This document shows positions 35,669-44,719 of a stretch of DNA of 64,000 nucleotides, one piece after another. The position numbers and the translations under genes were made by a program. Positions within the stretch are counted from its first letter, which is position 1. Every line of letters begins with the position of its first letter. This DNA is from Dokdonella_A sp049583635 (GTDB taxonomy: Bacteria > Pseudomonadota > Gammaproteobacteria > Xanthomonadales > Rhodanobacteraceae). Location of the stretch: the NCBI GenBank assembly GCA_049583635.1, contig JBAUWF010000045.1, positions 1 to 64,000 of the forward strand. Direction: 5' to 3'. The notes under the pieces are model-generated. The model was not told where the DNA came from. It did not search any database and saw only the letters and a program-made list of their open reading frames with translations.

Positions 35669-37537
35669 ATGTGCGGAATTACCGGTTTCTTCGGTGCGGG
35701 CGACGCGACCGTGCTCAGGCGCATGGCCGATCGCCTGGTCCATCGCGGACCCGACGACGAAGGTTTCACCATCGACCCTGAACACGGCATCTTTCTCGCA
35801 TTCCGCCGGCTCGCGATTCTCGATATTCCCGGCGGTCGCCAGCCGATGACGAGCGAAGACGGCGCGCACACGCTGGTCTTCAACGGCGAGATCTACAATT
35901 TTCGTCAACTGCGCACGGAACTCGAAAGACTCGGCGCGCGCTTTCGCAGTGATCATTCCGACACCGAAGTGCTGCTGCACGGTTATCGCCAATGGGGCAG
36001 CGAACTTCCACGCCATCTCAACGGCATGTGGGCGTTCGCGATCGTCGATCGTGAACGCCGCCAGGTGTTTCTGTCGCGCGATCGTTTCGGCAAGAAGCCG
36101 CTGTACTGGTACCTGTACCGCGACACATTCGTGTTCGCGTCGGAACTGACGGCACTGCGCGAGCACCCGCTGGTACCGGCCGAGCTGTCGGCCCGCGCAC
36201 TGCGCAAGTATTTCGCCTACGGCTTCGTTCCGGCGCCGCTGAGTTTCCTTGCCGGCGTTTGCAAATTGCCGGCCGGACATTCGCTGACGTTCGACCTTGC
36301 AACCCGGACCACACGCGTCGAACGCTACTGGGAATACCGGCCGGAACCGACCGATGCGAGACCGGTCGGCATCGAGCAGCGCTGGAGCGATGAATTCACG
36401 GCCTTGCTCGATACCGCGGTTGAGCGTCGTCTGGTCGCCGACGTGCCGGTGGGATGTTTCCTGTCCGGCGGCCTTGATTCGTCGACGGTCGCGGCGCTCG
36501 CGATGCGACATGTCGGGCGCGAACGTCTCAAGACTTACTCGATCGGCTTCGGCGAGGCGAGCTTCGATGAGACGCACCATGCGCGCGCTGTCGCACAGCA
36601 TATCGGCGCCGATCATCATGTCGAGACACTGTCGATCGAGCGCGCCCTCGAACTTCTGCCCGCGCTTGCGGCGCGCCTCGACGAGCCGATCGCCGACGCC
36701 TCCATCCTGCCGACATCGCTGCTGTGCGAATACGCCCACCGCGACGTCACCGTCGCGCTCGGCGGCGACGGTGCCGACGAATTGCTGGCCGGCTACGATC
36801 CGTTTCGCGCGCTGCGTTATGCGCGCTGGTATGAGCGATTCGTGCCGAAGCCCGTGCATCGCGCGATTGCCCTGCTCGCGGCACGTTTGCCGGTATCGCA
36901 CCGTTACATGAGCTTCGACTTTCGACTGAAGCGCATGCTGCGCGGCCTCGATGCAGCACCGCATCTGCGACTGCCGGTGTGGATGGCGCCGCTCGCACCG
37001 TCGGAACTCGAGCAATTGTTCGGTGAGACGATCGATCCGGTCGATCTCTACAGCGAGGCGATCGATGCGTGGGATGCCTGCAAAAGCCGCGATCCGGTCG
37101 AACGTGCCATCGCGTTCTACATCCGTCTTTATCTGCAAGACGATATCCTCGCCAAGGTCGACAGGGCGAGCATGCTGCACTCGCTCGAAGTGCGCTCGCC
37201 GTTTCTCGATGCCGATCTGGTCGATTTCCTGCGATGTGTGCCGTCCGACATGAAGTTGCGCGGCGCCACCAGCAAATGGATTTTGCGCCGGGCAGCGCGA
37301 TCGCTGTTGCCGCGCGAAACCCTTGCGCGCAGCAAACAGGGTTTCGCAGTACCGGTCGGCCGCTGGTTTCGCGATGGGGTCCTGTCTGTCGGCGACGCAA
37401 CTGCGACCAATCCCGCATTCTGGCGCTCACGCAATGCCGAGCATCGTGCCGGACAATCCGATCAGCGCATGGGTCTGTGGGGCGAGTGGATGCTCGATGC
37501 CTCGCCGCTGGGGAACCTGCCCATTGCATCGCACTGA
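35669..37537 (+). CDS. asnB: Asparagine synthetase B-like glutamine amidotransferase
   Basis: 622 residues. The start MCGITGFFG places the catalytic Cys at position 2 after Met removal. N-terminal Ntn glutaminase domain (RGPDDEG, FNGEIYNF, SRDRFGKKPLYW) and C-terminal ATP-pyrophosphatase domain with P-loop FLSGGLDSST and GGDGADELLAGY. In glycan clusters such enzymes often amidate sugars or peptides rather than make free asparagine. A longer reading frame from 35585 is rejected because it would bury the nucleophile. Confidence 0.92.
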   Translation: MCGITGFFGAGDATVLRRMADRLVHRGPDDEGFTIDPEHGIFLAFRRLAILDIPGGRQPMTSEDGAHTLVFNGEIYNFRQLRTELERLGARFRSDHSDTEVLLHGYRQWGSELPRHLNGMWAFAIVDRERRQVFLSRDRFGKKPLYWYLYRDTFVFASELTALREHPLVPAELSARALRKYFAYGFVPAPLSFLAGVCKLPAGHSLTFDLATRTTRVERYWEYRPEPTDARPVGIEQRWSDEFTALLDTAVERRLVADVPVGCFLSGGLDSSTVAALAMRHVGRERLKTYSIGFGEASFDETHHARAVAQHIGADHHVETLSIERALELLPALAARLDEPIADASILPTSLLCEYAHRDVTVALGGDGADELLAGYDPFRALRYARWYERFVPKPVHRAIALLAARLPVSHRYMSFDFRLKRMLRGLDAAPHLRLPVWMAPLAPSELEQLFGETIDPVDLYSEAIDAWDACKSRDPVERAIAFYIRLYLQDDILAKVDRASMLHSLEVRSPFLDADLVDFLRCVPSDMKLRGATSKWILRRAARSLLPRETLARSKQGFAVPVGRWFRDGVLSVGDATATNPAFWRSRNAEHRAGQSDQRMGLWGEWMLDASPLGNLPIASH

Positions 37538-37633
37538 CGAACCAGTTATTGGTGACCGACTTGCGCGCGATAAAGCGCGCGCGACAGCGCGAAACGTCTG
37601 GTTGCTGCGCAGTTCGCGACCTTATCGCAGCCC

Positions 37634-37706
37634 GTTCGCGGCCAGGGCCGCTTCTACAGACACGGCTCAATTAAGAGATGTTGTAGGAGCGCGCCCTGCG
37701 CGCGAT
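37634..37706. repeat. Inverted pair of REP sequences
   Basis: Two ~25-base elements of the 'TGTAG(A/G)AGCG...' family face each other: one on the minus strand at 37634-37658 (palindromic core GCGGCCCTGGCCGC) and one on the plus strand at 37682-37706 (core GCGCGCCCTGCGCGC), 23 bases apart. This is the REPIN/BIME arrangement known from pseudomonads and xanthomonads. It lies between the convergent asnB and hydrolase genes, a typical location. Another palindromic stretch (GCGCGCGATAAAGCGCGCGC) at ~37563-37582 may be a degenerate third element or a terminator. Confidence 0.75.
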
Positions 37707-37713
37707 CAAACGC

Positions 37714-39981
37714 TCAATCGAAGCCATCGCGGAAAACGACATCGAAAACCTCGATACCGCCGCCATCGTAGAAACGGATCTGGTCATCCAGCGCGGTCCA
37801 CAGGACACCATCTTCTACCGCGCTCGGTGAATCGACGATGGAATCGGCGCTATCGAGAGACAGAGTCGAAGACGTCCATGTCGCGCCATCGTAGCGAAAT
37901 TGCGCGAGTTGATTATCGCTGGTCCGCACATACACGCCGAGCGACGATGCGTCCGCGATCGGCTGCGCGGGACTGCCCGCAAGTTCGAGCCCGCTGCCTT
38001 GCGAAAGCGACGTTTCGAGCCAGGGTGGCACGCCGACCGATGAGGCGGTTTCCCACAAGGCGCCGGCAAGATCGGTGTAATAGACGCGATCAAGACCGTC
38101 GTAGCGCCGCGCGCTCGGGAATCCGCGCAACCTCCCGTCCATCCCGCTGATTCGCTGCGGAGCCTCCCATGCACCGCCGCCGTCACGCAGCAGGCCATAC
38201 AGAGCGCGTGGTTGCTCCACGCAGGACGTGACGTCGGGCGGCACCGGCGCAGGATCAACATAGGTTAGATCGCCGCTGCGGTAGCTTGCATCGAGTCGCC
38301 CGACCTCATCGGCGGTGACAGCCGGGCGTCCGACCGCGTGCGTCGCCGGGCCGGCGAATGTCAGAGTCTGGCCGCCCGCCGTGACATGCCAGTGATAGAA
38401 ATCGGTTCCCGGCTCGTCGTTGTCACGCGGCGCCTGCGCGAGTGCATCGAGCTGACCCGGTGCAAGCGAAATTCCGATCGGGTTGGTAACCACCCGACCA
38501 CCCGGAACCACCACACCGCTGCCGTTATCGGTAATCAAGGGTACGGCGGTCCATTGGCCGTTGTCGTAATACACGAGTTGCGGCTGATCGGTTTCGTTCC
38601 GGATCAGCACGTCGATCGAATGTACCGCGTTTTCCAGAACGAATGGCGCGCCGACAACCGGAAAACCGAGATCCTGCCAGCCGCTGGTGGCGTAGTACCA
38701 CAAGTTGCCGTTGGTCCCGCGTTTGACCACACTCGCTGGTGACGCGGCGCCGAACCGTGCGTGTGCGCCGTCCAGTGCAGCGAGCAGCACGTTGTGCGCG
38801 GCATCGCGCGAGATCTGGTGAATGGTTGCGGCCTCGTCGGTATCGAGCGTGAAGCTGCCGCCACCACCAAGCCCATGCAGCGCCCGCCGCACTTTGCCTT
38901 CATAATTGCGCAGGTCGCTGTCCCAGGCCGAAGGATCGGCATGTTCGGCTTGGCCGAAACAGCAACTGTCGCGGCGGTTGAGCACCTGAATCTGCTCGCG
39001 ACCAGGACCGTATCCTCCGAGCAGGTACAAATCCAGATAGCCCGCGATGCTGTACATGTCGTCCTCGTGCTGCTCGAGGTCACCCAATTCGTCGCACGGC
39101 GATTGCGTTGGATCATCCGGTCGGCGACCGTCGTAATACATGCGCCCGAGCGCCGTGACCAGCGTTGCGTTGCGCAGATACAGTGGCAGTGATCCCGCCA
39201 CCGGTACGCTGAGCCGGATACGCGGATCGAGCGCGGCATAGATCGTCGTGGTCCAGCCGCCGCCGGAAAGCCCGGTCATGCTGACATCGGTATAGCTGTC
39301 GTGGGCAAGCAGGTAATTGAGACTGTGCAGCGTGGTATCGAGAAAATAGCGCATGCCGCTGCCACTTGCGGGTGCCTGCTCCGGAGCAAACAACCAACCA
39401 TGGCCGTGTGTCAGGCATTGGTCCGCCGTATAGAGCGGCATCAGCACCGCGAGCACATCGTAGCCATCGGCAACGAGCGCGTTGATCGTCATTTGCAGGC
39501 CCATGTAGTAGCGCGGGGCAAAGAAATGCAGCGCATCCTCGCCGTCGGCGAACGTGTCCTGACACATGTCCGGCGCCATGTGCCCGTTGTGGACGATGAC
39601 GAGGCGATTGCGCCGGTTGGCCTGCGGCACGAAATGCCAGGCCCGGCCGTCGATGATCGTGCCGTTCGCCGTCGGCATATCGAGCTGGAACGCGTCGACG
39701 CGTGCGAGATTGACGTTGCAGCCGATCGGACTCGCGACATCCGGGACAACGGTCACATCATCGTCGGTCGGCAGCGTCGGCTGCCCCCAGATGTATTCGT
39801 AGAGCTGCTGGCGCGTGGCCTCGACATCGGCAGCGCTTGCGATATGGACCGCGCTGTCGTCGACGACCGGAATCGGGCAGACGTCGAGCGCATGGCTCGC
39901 GGGCGCGACCGAGATCAGGCACATGCCGACCAGGAGCAGGCTGCGGATGTCGAAACGGCGGGCGTCTGGATGTGTGATCAC
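37714..39981 (-). CDS. Secreted alpha/beta hydrolase with lectin-like C-terminal repeats
   Basis: About 755 residues. A GTG at 39981 with GGGAGG upstream gives a good signal peptide (DIRSLLLVGMCLISVAPASHA) and avoids overlap with the opposite-strand gene at 40247; a longer frame to 40440 is rejected. The catalytic domain has nucleophile elbow GLSGGG (Ser239) and NGHMAPDM near the presumed oxyanion site. The C-terminal ~250 residues hold repeats such as YVRTSDNQLAQFRYDGATW, like PLL-type beta-propeller lectins. It ends in VVFRDGFD. Substrate unknown; polysaccharide or lipid ester is possible. Confidence 0.8.
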   Translation of the reverse strand: MITHPDARRFDIRSLLLVGMCLISVAPASHALDVCPIPVVDDSAVHIASAADVEATRQQLYEYIWGQPTLPTDDDVTVVPDVASPIGCNVNLARVDAFQLDMPTANGTIIDGRAWHFVPQANRRNRLVIVHNGHMAPDMCQDTFADGEDALHFFAPRYYMGLQMTINALVADGYDVLAVLMPLYTADQCLTHGHGWLFAPEQAPASGSGMRYFLDTTLHSLNYLLAHDSYTDVSMTGLSGGGWTTTIYAALDPRIRLSVPVAGSLPLYLRNATLVTALGRMYYDGRRPDDPTQSPCDELGDLEQHEDDMYSIAGYLDLYLLGGYGPGREQIQVLNRRDSCCFGQAEHADPSAWDSDLRNYEGKVRRALHGLGGGGSFTLDTDEAATIHQISRDAAHNVLLAALDGAHARFGAASPASVVKRGTNGNLWYYATSGWQDLGFPVVGAPFVLENAVHSIDVLIRNETDQPQLVYYDNGQWTAVPLITDNGSGVVVPGGRVVTNPIGISLAPGQLDALAQAPRDNDEPGTDFYHWHVTAGGQTLTFAGPATHAVGRPAVTADEVGRLDASYRSGDLTYVDPAPVPPDVTSCVEQPRALYGLLRDGGGAWEAPQRISGMDGRLRGFPSARRYDGLDRVYYTDLAGALWETASSVGVPPWLETSLSQGSGLELAGSPAQPIADASSLGVYVRTSDNQLAQFRYDGATWTSSTLSLDSADSIVDSPSAVEDGVLWTALDDQIRFYDGGGIEVFDVVFRDGFD

Positions 39982-40246
39982 ACAGCCTCCCGGGCGCGAA
40001 CGGGATCGGTCGATGTGCGCATCCCACGGCATACCGGAAACGTCGGGGCTTGGCCCCAGCCGGACCGTCGATGCGCTGTTCGGCGCTCCATTGTAACCTA
40101 GCGTTCCTTCTGACTTGTCATTCAGCGGTTCACCGCCGTATTCGCCATCCTGATCAGCGCTGCCTCTCCGCTCGCTACCTCCGCGCTGCGCGGGTTGGAC
40201 CGGCATTGCATTGAGCAGGGAGCGAGCGACTTCCTCGAGGTCATGC

Positions 40247-40618
40247 ATGAACACCCCATTGATTTCCCAGGACAGTTCGCGCCTGTTCGGCTTCGCCGCG
40301 CTGGCATCGGTCGTCGTCGGCAACGCGATCGGCAACCTGCTGCTCAAACTCGGCGCCGATGCGCGCGGCGCAAACACGCCGTTGTTCGGGTTCGCAACCT
40401 GGCAGACGCTGGGCGGCATCGCCTGTTTCGGCTTCGGCATCCTTGCCTACGCGTGGGCCCTGAAACAATTCGACCTGCATGTTGCGCAAGTCGTCGTGTC
40501 GCTGCAATACGTCGCGGCGATCCTGCTTGCCGCGCTGGTCCTGGGTGAGCACGTCACGTCATCACAATGGCTCGGCATGGCACTTGTCGCGGTCGGCCTG
40601 TATATCTGCCTGCGCTAG
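40247..40618 (+). CDS. Small EamA/DMT-type four-helix transporter (ArnE/F-like)
   Basis: 123 residues, four hydrophobic helices, with the end-segment LGEHVTSSQWLGMALVAVGLYI typical of single-EamA proteins such as ArnE/ArnF and SMR-like flippases. ATG at 40247 with GAGG at six bases. It is followed after 10 bases by a methyltransferase and then a YfhO gene, so a role in flipping a polyprenyl-phosphate sugar is plausible. Confidence 0.85.
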   Translation: MNTPLISQDSSRLFGFAALASVVVGNAIGNLLLKLGADARGANTPLFGFATWQTLGGIACFGFGILAYAWALKQFDLHVAQVVVSLQYVAAILLAALVLGEHVTSSQWLGMALVAVGLYICLR

Positions 40619-40628
40619 GCGATGCACC

Positions 40629-41372
40629 ATGGAGCACGTCTACGACGGCCGTTTCATGCACTACACAGATCGGGGCTCACGCTATTCCGCGCAAGCACTG
40701 ATCCGTTTGCTGAGTGAGACACTGCCGATCGCGAGCGTGCTGGATATAGGCTGTGCAAGAGGCGCCTGGTTGCAGGCCTGGCGCGAAGCCGGCGTCGAGG
40801 ACGTCTTCGGAGTCGATGGCGATTATGTCGATCAGAGCGCGCTGCAAATCCCGCCGGCGCGATTCAGCGCGGCCGACCTCGCCGGGCCGATCGACCTGGA
40901 ACGCCGCTTCGATCTGGTGCAATCGCTTGAAGTCGCCGAACACGTCCGCGCGGGTGCGGCTGATGGTTTCGTCGAAAACATCGTGCAGCACAGCCGCGGG
41001 CTCGTCCTGTTCTCGGCCGCCCCGCCCGGACAAGGTGGCGAATTCCATGTCAACGAACAACCCTACGACTACTGGCGTCGCAAGTTCGCTGCACGCGGTT
41101 TCGCCGCGTTCGATTGGGTGCGCCCGCTGATTGCCGATGACCGGCGCATCTCGTTCTGGTATCGCTACAACACGTTGTTGTATGTCCACGAGGACAAGAT
41201 CGGCAGCTTGCCGGAGCGCGTGCGCATGACGCGCGTCGACAGTACAGGCGTCGCGGATATCACGCCGGCATGGTTTCGTTTGCGCAAGTTGCTGGTGCGC
41301 CACCTTCCGCATGCCGCGCAACACGCGCTCGCGCGCAGCAAGGCCCACTTGTCCCGGGTGCGAACGCGATGA
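40629..41372 (+). CDS. Class I SAM-dependent methyltransferase
   Basis: 247 residues. SAM-binding motif I VLDIGCARGAWLQAW (Gly-rich loop), acidic GVDGDYVD, and post-motif SLEVAEHV. The C-terminus (ISFWYRYNTLLYVHED) lies outside the fold. Between the EamA and YfhO genes and overlapping the latter by four bases, so it probably modifies a surface sugar or lipid-linked intermediate. Confidence 0.88.
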   Translation: MEHVYDGRFMHYTDRGSRYSAQALIRLLSETLPIASVLDIGCARGAWLQAWREAGVEDVFGVDGDYVDQSALQIPPARFSAADLAGPIDLERRFDLVQSLEVAEHVRAGAADGFVENIVQHSRGLVLFSAAPPGQGGEFHVNEQPYDYWRRKFAARGFAAFDWVRPLIADDRRISFWYRYNTLLYVHEDKIGSLPERVRMTRVDSTGVADITPAWFRLRKLLVRHLPHAAQHALARSKAHLSRVRTR

Positions 41373-43741
41373 TTCCGGGCGTCGGGCGACCGCTGTCACC
41401 AAGACGCACCGTTCCTGCGGTTTTCCTGACGCAGGAACAAGGCAACGCGCAATTCAAGGGATTCACCGCCTATCTGGCGATCGCTGTGGCGATCGCGCTT
41501 GCGTTTGCGCTCTACTACCTTTGCAACGGCTACGCGTTCTGTTTCTGGGACGTCGGCAGCGACACGTTCTTGCAGTTCTATCCGTTGCAGATCGCGGTTG
41601 CGCATCAACTGCGCGCGCTGCACTCGATCACCTGGTCGTTCGAACTGGCGCTCGGCGGATTTCTCGGCACCTTGTTCGATCCGCTATGGCTGCTTACCTC
41701 GTGGTTTCCGGACAGCTGGCAGCTCGGACTGCGCCTGCCGATGTTCTTCGCACGCGTGTTGCTGGCCGGCGGCTTCTTCTACGGTTATCTGCGTCAGGTC
41801 GGCTTTTCACCCAGGCTCGGCGCGATCGGCGCGTTGTGTTACGCATATTCCTCGTACGGCATGATCAATGCGCAGTGGGAAATCCTGCACGGAACGGAGT
41901 TTGTGCTGTTTTCGGCTTATCTGTTCCTGTTTGAGAGATACCTGCAGACCCGTTCGCACTGGAATGCCATTGCAGCGGGAATCGCGATCGGCATCGGTAA
42001 TCCGTTCGGCCTCTATCAATTCGGATTGTTCACGCTGCTGTATGCGCCGCTGCGATGCCTTGCGCCGGGCACCCTGCGCGTGCGCGAATCCGCGGGTCTG
42101 ATCGTGAGGTTTGGCCTCTGGTGCCTGGTTGGCCTCGCACTCGCTGCGCCATTGCTGCTGCCGGCGGTCTACGCATTCCTCGAAAGTCCACGCGTGTCGG
42201 GCAACCAGTCGATCGTCTCCCAGGTTCTGTCGAAGATCTTCTCGGTCAACGATCACATCGTGCTTGCCAGTGAGTTCGGTGGTTTGCTCGGCAAGGACAT
42301 ACTGGGCACCGGCAATCTGTATAAAGGCTGGGGTAACTACTTCGAGGGCCCGGGTTTCTACATCGGCCTTTTGCCATTGCTGTGCATCCCGCAATTGCTC
42401 GGCCCCACGGCAACGCGCAAGGAACGCCGGACATGTGTGTTCGCGCTGGCAGTCGTCGCCGCCTATTTCGTGTGTCCCCCGCTGCGCTTTCTGGTCTTTG
42501 CGTTCGGCCACGCAGCGTTTCGCACCTCGACTCTCGGCATTTCCGCGCTGTTGCTGGTGCTCGGGCTGGCGGGTTTGCGCCGGATGCTGATCTCGGGGCC
42601 GTGGATTCCTGGCATCGTGGTCGCTGCAATCGGCATCCTCGGCATCGCCCTTGGCGGTTTCGCAATCGCGCCCTGGATCGCGCCGGGTGCCGTCAATTTC
42701 CATCAGGTCATACTGGTCACCGCGTTTGCGTTGCTGGATACCGCCGCCCTTCTGGCGCTGACCCGGACAACGATATCTAACAAACCACTCTCGACGCTCT
42801 TGCTGGTACTGGTTGCTTGCGAATTGGCCCTGTTCGCCACCCCCGCACTGATAGAGCGCAAGCAGGTTCCGTTGAGCGGCATTACCGGCGTCGGTCGCTA
42901 CGACGACGGCACCGAAAAAGCACTCGCGCTGGTGCGAGCGCGCGAACCGAACGACCGCTTCTATCGCGTCGCCAAGACCTATCATTCGGTGTTTCTCGAC
43001 GACCCCATGGCGCAGAGCTACGCCGGCACCGAATCGTATTACTTCCACAATTCGTCGGTCACGCGGTTCGTCAACCGCATGCAAATCCACAGGGAAACAA
43101 ATCATTCCAACTACGTAAGCCCACCGACCGGACGCCCGGCACTGCTCGATCTGCTTGATGTCAAGTACGAATTGACCCGAGCGCGCAGCCTTGATGGTCG
43201 CGTGGATCGCCAATACATCGGCAGTGCCGGCGGAGTGGATGCGTACCTCAATAATGCAGCGTTCGGATTCGGCCACTTTTTCGATTCGCTCGTCAGCGAA
43301 ACCGATGCCGACCGCTTGCCCATTGCCGATCGTGACCGTCTGTTGCTCGATACACTGGTTGTCGAGGACCCAGGCGCACTTCGCCAAGAACTGACCTCTG
43401 CCACACAAGAGAAATCGTCCATCACACGCGCCGATCAAGTGAACCTCAAGATGGTCAGCGACACACGGTTCAGCGGCGTACTGGATGCGTCCAGGTCACA
43501 CGTATTGATGCTGGCCATGTCGTTCGATCGCGGTTGGCATGCGACTCTCGACGGGGTACGCAAGGAGATCTTCGTCGTCGATTACGGCCTCAGCGGCATC
43601 ATTGTTCCGCCGGGACAGCACCGGTTGACGCTCGATTACAGGCCGGTTGGACGCGTTGCCGGCTGGTGGCTCGCCGTGATGGCTCTAGCCCTCATCATGA
43701 TAGTGACGATCAAACAGCGGCGCCGGCGCCGGCAACCATGA
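41369..43741 (+). CDS. YfhO-family multi-spanning membrane protein (GT-C-like)
   Basis: 790 residues with about twelve membrane helices over the first ~530 residues, then a soluble domain and a last helix near the C-terminus (VAGWWLAVMALALIMIVTI). Typical YfhO features: the DVGSDTFLQFYPL loop after helix 1, the aromatic NPFGLYQFGLFTLLYAP region, and FDRGWHATLDG...GIIVPPGQHRLTLDYRP in the C-terminal domain. In Firmicutes YfhO works with CsbB (GT2) and GtrA to glycosylate teichoic acids; the Gram-negative target is unknown. ATGA overlap with the methyltransferase fixes the start. Confidence 0.9.
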   Translation: MIPGVGRPLSPRRTVPAVFLTQEQGNAQFKGFTAYLAIAVAIALAFALYYLCNGYAFCFWDVGSDTFLQFYPLQIAVAHQLRALHSITWSFELALGGFLGTLFDPLWLLTSWFPDSWQLGLRLPMFFARVLLAGGFFYGYLRQVGFSPRLGAIGALCYAYSSYGMINAQWEILHGTEFVLFSAYLFLFERYLQTRSHWNAIAAGIAIGIGNPFGLYQFGLFTLLYAPLRCLAPGTLRVRESAGLIVRFGLWCLVGLALAAPLLLPAVYAFLESPRVSGNQSIVSQVLSKIFSVNDHIVLASEFGGLLGKDILGTGNLYKGWGNYFEGPGFYIGLLPLLCIPQLLGPTATRKERRTCVFALAVVAAYFVCPPLRFLVFAFGHAAFRTSTLGISALLLVLGLAGLRRMLISGPWIPGIVVAAIGILGIALGGFAIAPWIAPGAVNFHQVILVTAFALLDTAALLALTRTTISNKPLSTLLLVLVACELALFATPALIERKQVPLSGITGVGRYDDGTEKALALVRAREPNDRFYRVAKTYHSVFLDDPMAQSYAGTESYYFHNSSVTRFVNRMQIHRETNHSNYVSPPTGRPALLDLLDVKYELTRARSLDGRVDRQYIGSAGGVDAYLNNAAFGFGHFFDSLVSETDADRLPIADRDRLLLDTLVVEDPGALRQELTSATQEKSSITRADQVNLKMVSDTRFSGVLDASRSHVLMLAMSFDRGWHATLDGVRKEIFVVDYGLSGIIVPPGQHRLTLDYRPVGRVAGWWLAVMALALIMIVTIKQRRRRRQP

Positions 43742-43901
43742 GGCCAACGAAATTCGTCGCATGATCATCCGACCCGCACCCTGACATGGCGATCGTACCG
43801 GCGCCGGCAGTAGCTTACCCACGATAATTTCGACGGTCCACGAAACAGGCCAGAACGACCGCAAGGTCCATTGCAATTCCCATGATTTCAGAGGTAACGG
43901 A

Positions 43902-44684
43902 ATGATCGATCTTGCCGATACTTATGTCTCCGGCATGCCCAATTCGCAGAACGTGCTGGACATTTTCAAGGATGAATGGTCGTCACGACTCCCGGATGAA
44001 TTCGGACTCACCACCACGCCGGGAACTGCAAGGCTGTTCGAGGACGGCCGCGTGGAATGGGCACGAGAGATGTTCGGGGAGTTTTCGGACTGGAGCGTTC
44101 TTGAACTGGGTCCGCTCGAAGGTGGGCATTCGTACATGTTGCAACGCGCGGGCGCCGGCAAAGTCATATCCGTGGAAGCCAATCGCCGCGCATTCCTCAA
44201 GTGCCTTTGCATGAAGGAAGTCCTGGATCTCGGAAAGGTACGATTTCTGCTAGGTGATTTCATCCCGTTTCTTGAGCAGTCGAAGACACGATACGACCTG
44301 ACTTTTGCCAGCGGCGTTCTTTATCACATGGAAGAACCGTGGCGCCTGCTGCAGGGGATTGCGAATGTGTCTGATCGAATGTTTCTATGGACTCACTATT
44401 ACGACGAAGCGATTATTCGCGGCAACCCGGCGCTGGCAGGCAAGTTTTCCGACACGGAGTTGATGGAGTTTGGCGGTTGCAGCTATGAATGCTCCATCCA
44501 GTCGTATCAGGATGCGCTCGAATGGAGTGGATTCTGTGGGGGACCGAAACGCGTGAGTCGCTGGCTTACCCGGGCCAGCCTGATGGACGCCATCAAACGG
44601 TTCGGGTTCAACAACATCGAGGTCAATTTCGACCACAGCAATCACCCGAATGGCCCCGCATTGGCGGTGTGTGCAAGCAAGTGA
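43902..44684 (+). CDS. Class I SAM-dependent methyltransferase (DUF1698-like)
   Basis: 260 residues, AGAGGTAACGG before the ATG. SAM motif VLELGPLEGGHSYML, acidic VISVEANRRAF and the tRNA-mo5U34-like FASGVLYHMEEPWRLLQ. Separated from yfhO by 160 bases and followed by convergent genes. The YHMEEPW pattern recalls CmoB/DUF1698 proteins but the context suggests glycan or small-molecule methylation. Confidence 0.85.
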   Translation: MIDLADTYVSGMPNSQNVLDIFKDEWSSRLPDEFGLTTTPGTARLFEDGRVEWAREMFGEFSDWSVLELGPLEGGHSYMLQRAGAGKVISVEANRRAFLKCLCMKEVLDLGKVRFLLGDFIPFLEQSKTRYDLTFASGVLYHMEEPWRLLQGIANVSDRMFLWTHYYDEAIIRGNPALAGKFSDTELMEFGGCSYECSIQSYQDALEWSGFCGGPKRVSRWLTRASLMDAIKRFGFNNIEVNFDHSNHPNGPALAVCASK

Positions 44685-44719
44685 CCGCGAACGCGAGGAT
44701 ATGGCGTCGACGCTGCGGC

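Noticed and set aside
35603..37180. 525-codon minus-strand frame opposite asnB
   Set aside because: Shadow; asnB has Cys2 and both catalytic domains.
39982..40440. N-terminal extension of the secreted hydrolase to 40440
   Set aside because: It would overlap the opposite-strand EamA gene and bury the signal peptide; a GTG with GGGAGG at 39981 fits.
41807..43438. 543-codon minus-strand frame opposite yfhO
   Set aside because: Gln/Arg-rich shadow; YfhO has the membrane topology and coupled start.
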